From positions 1 through 47,442 of the forward strand of contig CALBWK010000007.1 of NCBI GenBank assembly GCA_937969415.1: a stretch of DNA of 47,442 nucleotides, in the 5' to 3' direction. This document shows positions 28,080-35,584 of the stretch, piece after piece. The notes beneath the pieces are model-generated. The model ran no database searches. It was given only the letters and a program-made list of their open reading frames with translations, and was not told the DNA's origin. The translations under genes were made by a program, and so were the position numbers. Origin of the DNA: an uncultured Saprospiraceae bacterium (GTDB taxonomy: Bacteria > Bacteroidota > Bacteroidia > Chitinophagales > Saprospiraceae). Positions within the stretch are counted from its first letter, which is position 1. Each line of letters starts with the position of its first letter.

Positions 28080-29114
28080 ATGGTAAGAAGAAACTTTATA
28101 AAGCAAATTTCAGTTATTGGCTTGGGTGGTTTCTCTTGTGGTGCTTCCTTGTTGGCCAATCCAAGTCTTTACAAAGATCTAATTATAGGTCACAACACAC
28201 ATCGGTATAAGGTAGATATGTCTTGGGGTGCCTTGGATAGTAAGTCTTACCCTGTTAATGATTGTCATGAGATGGTTCAGGACTCAAAGGGTAGAATAGT
28301 CCTACTTACCAATCATACACAAAATAATGTCATCATCTATGATAAGCAAGGTCAGCTTGACGAGGTCTGGGGCACTAAATTTCCTGGAGCACACGGCTTG
28401 ACTCTAAAGGTAGAAGGCGATAAGGATTTTCTGTATATTTCTGATAATGAAAGACACGAAGTCATCAAGACCACTATAGATGGAAAAATAGTTAACACAT
28501 TTACTTGCCCGATTGGATCTGGACTCTATGAAAGCAAAGATCAGTTTGTACCAACGGAAACCGCAGTTGCAGATAATGGCGACATATATATTGCGGACGG
28601 ATACGGCGAGCAACATATTTTGCATTATAGCTTTGAGGGAAGATTACTGAATGTTTTTGGTGGACGAGGTGATGATGAATTGAATTTCGATAATGCACAT
28701 GGAATAGCCATTGATAATAGAAATCAGCAACACACACTTCTCATCACGGATAGAATGACTAATAAGCTGAAACGATTCAGTATGTCTGGCGATTACATTG
28801 AGACTATAAATTTACCCGGAGCCTATATTTGTAGACCTGTTATCCACGACCAATATGTATATCTAGCTACTATATGGTCTGGAAACGGCGCTAATGGAAC
28901 TGGATTTGTATCTATTCTTAATAAAGACAATAAGCTTATTTCCTCTCCTGGAGGCTGTGAGCCAATGTATAAAGAAGGCCAGCTCCAACATATGTATCAA
29001 GCGATTAAGTTGTTTACACATCCTCATGATGTATGTGTAGACGAGGATGAAAACTTGTATGTGGCACAATGGAATTCTGGCAAGTCATACCCTATAAAAT
29101 TGATCAGAATTTGA
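28080..29114 (+). CDS. exported NHL-type six-bladed beta-propeller protein
   Basis: Likely binding scaffold or lyase-like enzyme of unknown substrate. The 344-residue protein opens with a Tat-like signal (VRRNFIKQISVIGLGG). The rest has recurring propeller blades with NHL-like phrases: DSKGRIVLLTN, GKDFLYISDNERHEV-like, DNGDIYIADGYGEQHI, DNAHGIAIDNR, HPHDVCVDEDENLYVAQW. The pattern resembles the propellers of peptidyl-alpha-hydroxyglycine amidating lyases, but no catalytic assignment can be made. Three bases separate it from the DUF1501 gene. Its 3' end overlaps the next gene by four bases. Confidence 0.85.
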   Translation: MVRRNFIKQISVIGLGGFSCGASLLANPSLYKDLIIGHNTHRYKVDMSWGALDSKSYPVNDCHEMVQDSKGRIVLLTNHTQNNVIIYDKQGQLDEVWGTKFPGAHGLTLKVEGDKDFLYISDNERHEVIKTTIDGKIVNTFTCPIGSGLYESKDQFVPTETAVADNGDIYIADGYGEQHILHYSFEGRLLNVFGGRGDDELNFDNAHGIAIDNRNQQHTLLITDRMTNKLKRFSMSGDYIETINLPGAYICRPVIHDQYVYLATIWSGNGANGTGFVSILNKDNKLISSPGGCEPMYKEGQLQHMYQAIKLFTHPHDVCVDEDENLYVAQWNSGKSYPIKLIRI

Positions 29115-29917
29115 GATGTATAGCGATTGTGTTATTATTATTTTGTGTTGCTTGTAATATGCAAAAAATCAAAATTGCTGGCAATGGAGTGGGTGAATTT
29201 GTCCAAGAGGACGAAGTGAAGCTAGCTGGTCCAATAGTTCGAATTGATTCTATGTTTTTCAAAAAGCAAGCAAGAGTGCTGGCTGACTTTAGGATGGAAG
29301 GTGCTAGCATTTTATATAAATTTGATGATCAAGAGTATAGCCTTTATTCAGAACCTATTGTGAGTAATCGTAGTGGTAAAATTACTTTCAGAACTGAAAA
29401 AGAAACCTACAACGCTAGTGATGAATTTGTTATGCCATTTGTCAAAATGAATGATCATTTAAAAGAGTCAAATATCCAATTGATTCCAGCACCCGACTTG
29501 GCATATTCAGGAGATGGTAGTGACTCTTTATCAGATCAGTTGAAAGGAGACTATAATTATCGTGAAGGAAATAAATGGTGTGGTTGGCAGGATTCTTTAG
29601 TGCAAATCAGAATAGAGTTGGCTTCTCCAATGAATTTAGAAAAAATATGGATTTCTACTTTAACAGATATTCCTTCGAGTATCTTTAATCCTAAGCAGAT
29701 TTCTATTTTCAGTGAAAATAGTTTAGTAGCCGTTGGAGAGTGGAATATGGAGAATGACTTAAACTGTAAAGAATATAATATTATACCTTTAAGTTTCACA
29801 TCTATTCAGATATCATCGGTAGTTATAGAAATAATAAATGAAATTGAGGTGCCACAATGGCATCCTAATAGTGGCAATAGGCCTTGGGTTTTTATAGATG
29901 AAATAATTTTAGAATAG
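29111..29917 (+). CDS. lipoprotein with chitobiase-like and F5/8C-like domains
   Basis: Unknown function; probably a surface or periplasmic ligand-binding lipoprotein. I place the start at TTG 29111, overlapping the previous stop as TTGA. This yields a compact lipoprotein signal (LRCIAIVLLLFCVAC, 268 residues total). The alternative ATG 29069 adds 14 residues and a poorer signal. Residues ~50-125 resemble a CHB_HEX_C-type immunoglobulin-like domain (ILYKFDDQEYSLYSEPI). The remainder is discoidin-like, ending PQWHPNSGNRPWVFIDEI. The same two-domain tail ends the next protein, so the two genes are partial paralogues. The next gene overlaps by one base. Confidence 0.8.
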   Translation: MRCIAIVLLLFCVACNMQKIKIAGNGVGEFVQEDEVKLAGPIVRIDSMFFKKQARVLADFRMEGASILYKFDDQEYSLYSEPIVSNRSGKITFRTEKETYNASDEFVMPFVKMNDHLKESNIQLIPAPDLAYSGDGSDSLSDQLKGDYNYREGNKWCGWQDSLVQIRIELASPMNLEKIWISTLTDIPSSIFNPKQISIFSENSLVAVGEWNMENDLNCKEYNIIPLSFTSIQISSVVIEIINEIEVPQWHPNSGNRPWVFIDEIILE

Positions 29918-31965
29918 TGGCGGAATTTATAGGTAGACTACATCCATTGATAGTGCATATGCCTATAGGTATATTACTATTGGCTTACCTAATGGCACTT
30001 CTCAGTAAGACAAAACGATTTCAATATCTCAATGCAACCTTACCATTTGTATTACTGGTAGGAATTGTAAGTTCAGTGATAGCTTTCGTGACTGGATGGG
30101 TAATGCCAAAGGAGGGAAATTTTGATGACTCGCTTATCAGTTGGCACCTTTGGTTTGCAGTAGGGATGACAATTTCTACAATAATTGTCTATTTGATATA
30201 TACTTCCAAAAATGATAAACTGAAAAGATTATTTGTCCCGGGATTCACTGTCTCTATAATTTTACTTAGTATGACTGGGCATTATGGAGGAAGTCTTACC
30301 CATGGTGAAAATTTTCTTACGACGCCATTTAAGGAGGAGAAAACCCAGTATCATTCTAGCATAGAAGAATTGCATATCTACAAGGACGTCATAACTCCTA
30401 TTTTGAAAAACAAATGCTATAGTTGCCATAATGAAGGCAAACAAAAAGGTGAACTCATTATGAGCACTATAAATGGACTGCTAGTGGGTGGGAAGGAAGG
30501 CCATATAATTAAAGCAGGATTTTCAGAAGAGAGTTCATTAATTAGTAGAATTCAACTTCCCATAGAAGAAGAAAAACATATGCCGCCTAAGGGAAAGAAG
30601 CAGCTTAGTGAAAAGGAAATTCAACTGTTGACTTGGTGGATAGACAATGGTGCTGAATTTGATAAAAGGGCAGGAGAGATCAATAGGGACCAATCAATAA
30701 ATAAAGTGTTAAAGACTTATATACAGAATGACTCTGGCCTCAGATTGGATAATATTCAGAAAGCTGATGCTTCGGTGATACAAGCTTTAACTAATATGGG
30801 CATTGTATTGGAAATGCAAAGTGAAGACAGTCCTCTGTTAAGTGTGTTATTGTCTAGAGATACTAGTCTCACTAAGAACAAACTTAAGAAGCTTAAGAAG
30901 GTGGCTGACAATATCAATGAGTTGGATCTTTCTTTTAGTAATATTGATGATAGTATGTTGGAGATAGTGAGCCGTTTTAAAAATTTGAGGACTCTTAAAT
31001 TGAATGGCACGAGTATAACTAGTGAAGGTTTAAAACATGTAGATGGGCTTACTAACCTCGGTTATCTAAATATTTATCAGACGAGAGTTGATGATAGAGC
31101 CTTCTCTATTTTGTCAAAATTAGAGAGTCTAAAAAAACTCTATGTATGGCAGAGTTCTATAACTGACAGTGCCTTAAGTCAATTTAAAAATGATCACCCT
31201 AAAGTAACAATTCATAATGGAATTAATCAATCCTTGTTTAAGTCCGCTCAACTAAAACCTCCTGTAATAGCGATAGACAAACCTGTTTTTGAGAATGAGA
31301 CAAGTGTAGAGATGAAATCGAATTTGCAACAATTGGATATTCGATACACTTTAGATGGAAGTATACCTGATAGCACTAGTTTGAAATATATAAGCCCGTT
31401 TACTATCAATAAAACTAGTCTGATCAGAGCGATTAGCCGGAAACAAGGATGGATGCCTTCTTCCGTTGCGCAGTTAGCGGTTATAAAAAAGGGTCACGAT
31501 ATTGAAACAATACAGCTGGGAAAAAAACCTAGCAAAAAATATAAAGCCAATGGCGCTAGTACCTTAATCGATAATAAACTTGGAAGCACTTCTTTTAGTG
31601 ATAACAGTTGGCTAGGCTACGAAGGAGAGAATGCTCATTTTATTGTTGATCTTGGTTCAGTAAAATTAATTGAGAATGTCAGCGTTGGTGTCTTGGAAGA
31701 TATCGGTAGTTTTATTTTCTTTCCAAAGTCAATTGGCGTGCAAACCTCTTTGGATGGTCAGAATTATACTTCTACCGTTAGTACAAAAATACCGATAAGC
31801 ACTGAAACAGCACCGCCAAGTTACAAATCAATACTAATTTCTATCCCTCCACTCGAAGCAAGATATCTTAAAGTCTCAGTAAAAGGAGTCCTGGAAAATC
31901 CTAGTTGGCATACTTCGCCAGGAGCAAAATCTTGGACCTTCATAGATGAAATTATGGTGAACTAA
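29917..31965 (+). CDS. DUF2231-PSCyt1-LRR-chitobiase-like-F5/8C multidomain membrane protein
   Basis: Function unknown. The 682-residue protein starts at GTG 29917 (TAGTG overlap). Residues ~1-130 are a DUF2231 membrane domain with four helices and the family's histidines (RLHPLIVHMPIGILL, GHYGGSLTHGENF). A PSCyt1 domain follows, with haem motif CYSCH at 167-171 and MPPKGKKQLS as likely Met-ligand loop. At ~335-430 come planctomycete-style leucine-rich repeats (LRTLKLNGTSITSEGLKHV). Next are a chitobiase-type domain (IRYTLDGSIPDS, ~470-530) and a discoidin-like domain ending in SWTFIDEIMVN. Its topology links an inner-membrane cytochrome to extracytoplasmic binding domains. Confidence 0.88.
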   Translation: MAEFIGRLHPLIVHMPIGILLLAYLMALLSKTKRFQYLNATLPFVLLVGIVSSVIAFVTGWVMPKEGNFDDSLISWHLWFAVGMTISTIIVYLIYTSKNDKLKRLFVPGFTVSIILLSMTGHYGGSLTHGENFLTTPFKEEKTQYHSSIEELHIYKDVITPILKNKCYSCHNEGKQKGELIMSTINGLLVGGKEGHIIKAGFSEESSLISRIQLPIEEEKHMPPKGKKQLSEKEIQLLTWWIDNGAEFDKRAGEINRDQSINKVLKTYIQNDSGLRLDNIQKADASVIQALTNMGIVLEMQSEDSPLLSVLLSRDTSLTKNKLKKLKKVADNINELDLSFSNIDDSMLEIVSRFKNLRTLKLNGTSITSEGLKHVDGLTNLGYLNIYQTRVDDRAFSILSKLESLKKLYVWQSSITDSALSQFKNDHPKVTIHNGINQSLFKSAQLKPPVIAIDKPVFENETSVEMKSNLQQLDIRYTLDGSIPDSTSLKYISPFTINKTSLIRAISRKQGWMPSSVAQLAVIKKGHDIETIQLGKKPSKKYKANGASTLIDNKLGSTSFSDNSWLGYEGENAHFIVDLGSVKLIENVSVGVLEDIGSFIFFPKSIGVQTSLDGQNYTSTVSTKIPISTETAPPSYKSILISIPPLEARYLKVSVKGVLENPSWHTSPGAKSWTFIDEIMVN

Positions 31966-32253
31966 TTGGTTGTATACCTATGGTGTTTATTGATGTTGGT
32001 TAGACTCACTCTTCTGTCAGTATTCACAACCAACTACTTGAGCATAATAGAATAACTGTCTTTAGTGATTTAGTTGGCATTTCAATAATCAGATTTGGTA
32101 TACCTAGTATTAAATATGGTCTATCTAAAAATTAAGTAATTTTCCCATATAGTACCGTTGCTTTACCTTTTTACTTTATTTTAAGTCGGGTAGGTACTGC
32201 ATCTATAATAGATATTTCCGACCTTCGTGTTAATTCATTAAACAAGATATTCT
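31966..32253. other. spacer after the five-gene operon
   Basis: This AT-rich gap holds no gene I can support. GTTGGTT at 31995-32001 pairs perfectly with AACCAAC at 32028-32034 across a 26-nt loop. No T-run follows, so it is not a standard terminator. It may stabilise the operon's 3' end. No clear TAnnTTTG box precedes the DUF6428 gene. Confidence 0.4.
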
Positions 32254-32721
32254 ATGACAATCTCAGAAATAAAGACCCTCCTTAGTAATTCCGAAACTAT
32301 AGCTTTTGAACTACCAGATGGACAACTCGTCCCATCCCACTTTCACGTGACGGAAGTTGGTATTGTTTCTAAGGATTTTATCGATTGTGGAGGCAAGAGA
32401 AGGCAAGAGACTGTCGCTAATTTTCAACTCTGGGAGGCTGATGACTACGATCACAGACTTCATCCAGAAAAATTGGTCAACATCATAGAACTCTCGCAGA
32501 AGATATTAGAGATGGGCGACCTGCCTATAGAAGTAGAATACCAAGGTGTGACCATCGGGAAATTTGGTCTGGAACATAATGGTAAGCATTTTGTCCTAAC
32601 GACTAAGCAGACGGCTTGTCTAGCTAATGATGCTTGTGGCATTCCTGTAATCAAGCCCAAAGTCAGCCTTGCAGATCTCACAGCCAAAAACGCTTGTGCG
32701 CCTGGCGGCAACTGTTGCTAG
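32254..32721 (+). CDS. DUF6428 family protein with Cys-rich tail
   Basis: Function unknown. The 155-residue cytoplasmic protein matches DUF6428 along its length: IAFELPDGQLVPSHFHVTEV, SKDFIDCGGKRRQETVANFQ, DYDHRLHPEKLVNIIELSQK, then LTTKQTACLANDACG. It ends in NACAPGGNCC. In many Bacteroidota this family lies beside ArsR regulators and arsenic or metal resistance genes, and the cysteines and histidines fit a metal-related role. Here no ars gene is adjacent, so the link is inference. It is convergent with the lipoprotein gene at 32734. Confidence 0.82.
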   Translation: MTISEIKTLLSNSETIAFELPDGQLVPSHFHVTEVGIVSKDFIDCGGKRRQETVANFQLWEADDYDHRLHPEKLVNIIELSQKILEMGDLPIEVEYQGVTIGKFGLEHNGKHFVLTTKQTACLANDACGIPVIKPKVSLADLTAKNACAPGGNCC

Positions 32722-32733
32722 GCCCTGTAGTCT

Positions 32734-33447
32734 TTACTGCCTGTGATAGTATTTGTCCTGCCCTTTGAACTTGGCAATTTGCGATTGGTTAATCCTATAG
32801 AAATGGTGTAGTTTGGTATTCAGTTCTTGGACTATTTGTTTCTTGTTGTCGCTAATTTCTTTTCTACTCCGTGGATCTGTTAGTAGCATGTAGGATCCAG
32901 AAGAATAAGGAAACGGCTTTATCAACTGAATGAATTCATGATCCAATACTGCAAGCGCAGCTTCCTTTCGTGTGCCTCCACCTGGAGTACGCTTTCCAGA
33001 TGCGTCAGTAGAAAAGAATTGCGTTTCGTATGCGCCTTCAAAGCTAATTATATAGAAACCATTTTCTAAAAATCGCTTGTTGTCGATCGTATTACCTTCC
33101 TTATCTATAAGTAATATTTCATCATAATTATCATTCCTGATGTTTTGGTAATCATCGTACGTTATAAAGTAATAATCACTAAAATCATACTCTGCATTAA
33201 AGGCTTCAAAGATCATTTGATTTTCTCTCTCTATATCAGTCAGTAAGTCTTGTGCTTCTGCATCTCTATTGCGTGATTTGAGAAAAGCTACTTGCTTGTC
33301 CGGGGATCTAAACCTGACCAACATAGTTGTGTTTTTTATTTCATCTATCTGTCGATAAGCAGTCCGTCTATTGTTGAAGACGACTGAGCAACTAGAACAA
33401 AATAATACAATCAGAAAAAGCACAGAAAGGCGATAAGTATGGGCCAT
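32734..33447 (-). CDS. lipoprotein of unknown function
   Basis: I do not recognise this 237-residue protein. It begins with a lipoprotein signal (YRLSVLFLIVLFCSSC; the Cys at about 20 is the lipidation site). The mature part is mixed alpha/beta, with a central KEGNTIDNKRFLENGFYIIS stretch that resembles a generic exported stress or envelope protein. The region around EILLIDKEGNTI could be a short propeller-like strand pair, but no family is assignable. The upstream region has a CAAAATAG that nearly matches a minus-strand -7 box. It lies between DUF6428 and a VOC gene. Confidence 0.6.
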   Translation of the reverse strand: MAHTYRLSVLFLIVLFCSSCSVVFNNRRTAYRQIDEIKNTTMLVRFRSPDKQVAFLKSRNRDAEAQDLLTDIERENQMIFEAFNAEYDFSDYYFITYDDYQNIRNDNYDEILLIDKEGNTIDNKRFLENGFYIISFEGAYETQFFSTDASGKRTPGGGTRKEAALAVLDHEFIQLIKPFPYSSGSYMLLTDPRSRKEISDNKKQIVQELNTKLHHFYRINQSQIAKFKGQDKYYHRQ

Positions 33448-33547
33448 AGGTGTTGAGTTGTGTTACGAAGCTATTATAGTCTCAAAATAGAATTAATTAA
33501 GCGCTGTGAGGTGCAGTAACTGTTGTCTTGTCGCTCTCGATACTAGT

Positions 33548-33919
33548 CTATCTATGTTGGTCTATAAGGATGATATTTCCATCGGGGTCTTTGACAGTGC
33601 AACTGCCAGCTCCACTAGTGCTATCCTTGACAGTTTGTTCTAATGTAATCCCTTTTTCTACTAAGGTCTTCTGGATTATCCGCACATCGTCAAATGGTTC
33701 TATGGGTTGAGCTGATTGATTCCAGCCAGGGTTGAAGGTGATAATGTTACCTTCAAACATTCCTTGGAAGAGACCGATAAGTGCATCACCATTTTTCATT
33801 ATGAGGTAGTTCATCTTAAGGTCACCAGCAAATTGGGTAAAGCCTAAGTTTTCATAAAATTGCTTAGAAATTTCTAAGTCTTTTACGCTGAGGCTGATTG
33901 AGAAGGCACCTATTTGCAT
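33548..33919 (-). CDS. VOC (glyoxalase-like) family protein
   Basis: Predicted metal-dependent or binding protein of the vicinal oxygen chelate fold; substrate unknown. The 123-residue single domain has the usual two beta-alpha-beta-beta-beta units: GAFSISLSVKDLEISKQFYE at the N-terminus and CTVKDPDGNIILIDQHR at the C-terminus. It lacks the first metal histidine of glyoxalase I (SISLSVKDL has Ser where His is typical), so it may be a non-canonical member. It lies 37 bases downstream of the methyltransferase gene on the same strand, probably one transcript. Confidence 0.85.
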   Translation of the reverse strand: MQIGAFSISLSVKDLEISKQFYENLGFTQFAGDLKMNYLIMKNGDALIGLFQGMFEGNIITFNPGWNQSAQPIEPFDDVRIIQKTLVEKGITLEQTVKDSTSGAGSCTVKDPDGNIILIDQHR

Positions 33920-33956
33920 ATTGTTGGATTTATCTGTTTAAAATTTTATTAGAGGC

Positions 33957-34565
33957 TCATTTTTCTAAGATACCAAATAGTTCTTTGCCCGCTCTTGGTT
34001 TGATGGAGTTATGGCAAGGTTCAAACTGCACTTTTTTAAAATAAGGTAAAAAATAACCGAGGTACTCTTCTTTAGATCCGCCAAAGGGTCTGTTGCCATC
34101 CCGGTCAAGTGGATGACAAAACCATAAACCGACGAGCTTTCCTCCTGAGCCCAATAGTTTGTGCATCTGCTTGGCATACAATTCTCTAGTCTCTTTGTGA
34201 GGTTCAAATGAGCAGAAGAAGGTTTGTTCTATGATCAAGTCGTACTCTACATTATGCTCAAAGAAATTGGCTTGTACCAACTGATCCTTAGGAAAGTCGG
34301 ACACTCTAGACTGAAAATCTAATAGGGGCTGAGCTGAGATATCGAGAATATAGACTTGTGAAAACCCTTGTCTAAATAGATATTCTGCTTCATATCCTCT
34401 GCCTGCTCCTGGAATTAGGATACGCAGGTCTTTATTGCTAAGCTGATCGATATACTCTCTAATTGGAGTAGAAGGATAGCCTATATCCCATCCAGTTAAG
34501 CCCTCAACATATCGATTAGACCAGTATTTATCAAGTTTTGCTGTTGTATTTAGCCCTAGGTTCAC
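33957..34565 (-). CDS. TPMT-family SAM-dependent methyltransferase
   Basis: Class I methyltransferase of the thiopurine S-methyltransferase-like family; the natural substrate is unknown. The 202-residue protein has the family entry motif YWSNRYVEGLTGWDIGYPST, SAM motif I as ILIPGAGRGYEAEYL, then VYILDISAQPL and LIIEQTFFCSFEPHKE. The chain ends RAGKELFGILEK. In bacteria such enzymes methylate sulfur, selenium, tellurium or other small compounds. The VOC gene follows on the same strand. The product would generate SAH, removed by AhcY. Confidence 0.85.
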   Translation of the reverse strand: MNLGLNTTAKLDKYWSNRYVEGLTGWDIGYPSTPIREYIDQLSNKDLRILIPGAGRGYEAEYLFRQGFSQVYILDISAQPLLDFQSRVSDFPKDQLVQANFFEHNVEYDLIIEQTFFCSFEPHKETRELYAKQMHKLLGSGGKLVGLWFCHPLDRDGNRPFGGSKEEYLGYFLPYFKKVQFEPCHNSIKPRAGKELFGILEK

Positions 34566-34694
34566 GAGGTTGTCTGTGTTTATTGAAATCTGAAGATACT
34601 GTCATCTAGTCTACATAACTAGGTCTCTTGTAGAATTAATCCATAAGAAATACATCTAAACTTCCATCTCTCTCGTTATAGGGGTATAAAATTG

Positions 34695-34973
34695 ATGATG
34701 ATGATTTTGAAGTTTGAGACACAAGATAAAAGTGAATACACGTCTTTCAAAGGCCTGTTTTCTTCAATGATACAATCCCGATTTCCCGACCACCTCTGCC
34801 ATATGGAAGTAGCGATTATGGACTCGGATGACTCTAGAGTACCTTATAAGGTCAACTTAACAATAGAAGAAGAACTGTATGTCAGTGCTGTGTCCTCTAA
34901 TATTATTTCCGCTTTTACCCAAGCATTGAATAGGCTTCAGGTGAAGCTTCCTGAGGATCGCTGTAGGGCTTAG
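34695..34973 (+). CDS. HPF/RaiA-like ribosome-associated protein
   Basis: Possible ribosome-hibernation factor. The ~93-residue protein aligns by eye with short Bacteroidota HPF/RaiA-like proteins: an N-terminal strand MILKFETQ, then a helix with LFSSMIQSRF, a strand MEVAIMD, a strand YKVNLTIEEELYVSAVS, and the C-terminal helix FTQALNRLQVKL. That beta-alpha-beta-beta-beta-alpha order fits the S30AE domain. Basic residues are fewer than in canonical HPF, so ribosome binding is uncertain. Start choice is ambiguous: three consecutive ATG codons lie at 34695, 34698 and 34701. Its stop overlaps that of dcd by three bases in a convergent arrangement. Confidence 0.6.
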   Translation: MMMILKFETQDKSEYTSFKGLFSSMIQSRFPDHLCHMEVAIMDSDDSRVPYKVNLTIEEELYVSAVSSNIISAFTQALNRLQVKLPEDRCRA

Positions 34974-35506
34974 AACTTATTTTTCCACATCATAGATTCT
35001 ACTGGCTTTGGCGTTTTGTCATTGTACTTGGCATTAGCCTTTTTATTATAGTAGTTCTCTATATCGCCTTCTACTTGAAAGTAAATCAGTTGGCCTATAG
35101 GCATACCTGCGTATATCCGTACAGGATGGACGCAAGAAATCTCTAGGGTCCAGTGATTGCAGAAGCCAACATCTCCCTTTCCCGCAGTAGCGTGGATATC
35201 GATACCTAGTCGCCCTACACTAGATTTTCCCTCTAGGAAGGGCACAGCAGAATGTGTCTCGGTGTACTCTGAGGTAGAGCCGAGATATAAGATACCTGGC
35301 TGTATGACATAGCCTTCTTCTGGAATTTCGAAGTTCCTTATAACATTATGCTTCTTTGCATCGAGAATCTCATCTTGATAGGTAGCTAAGTGAGGACTAA
35401 GGTGTACATCATAAGAATTTGTCCCTAGACAACTCCTATCATAAGGTTGAATCACGATTTCTTTTGAGTCAATTCTGTTAAGTATTTCCTTGTCTGATAG
35501 TATCAT
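34970..35506 (-). CDS. dcd: dCTP deaminase
   Basis: Deaminates dCTP to dUTP as a route to dTMP. The 178-residue protein shows MILSDKEILNRID at the start, the fold core SCLGTNSYDVHLSPH, and the active site GKSSVGRLGIDIHATAGKGD followed by GFCNHWTLEI with the catalytic Glu. The C-terminal region (IGQLIYFQVEGDIENYYN) is typical of the trimeric dCTP deaminase/dUTPase superfamily. The start codon is the CAT of a CATATG palindrome shared with an overlapping frame on the other strand. Its promoter lies at 35547-35576. It converges with the HPF-like gene. Confidence 0.95.
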   Translation of the reverse strand: MILSDKEILNRIDSKEIVIQPYDRSCLGTNSYDVHLSPHLATYQDEILDAKKHNVIRNFEIPEEGYVIQPGILYLGSTSEYTETHSAVPFLEGKSSVGRLGIDIHATAGKGDVGFCNHWTLEISCVHPVRIYAGMPIGQLIYFQVEGDIENYYNKKANAKYNDKTPKPVESMMWKNKF

Positions 35507-35546
35507 ATGGCTCAGGTCTCACTTCCACAATGGTATGAAAGTCTGA

Positions 35547-35576
35547 CAAATGTATTAATATCGGGTTCAATTCAAA
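35547..35576 (-). promoter_or_regulatory. dcd promoter
   Basis: On the minus strand, TTTG (35576-35573) and TACATTTG (35554-35547) are separated by 18 nt, a good -33/-7 pair. The predicted transcript start is near 35541, giving a leader of about 35 nt. It also shows that the upstream frame of the phosphopantetheinyl transferase (from 35507) is not coding. Confidence 0.65.
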
Positions 35577-35584
35577 TAGGTTTT

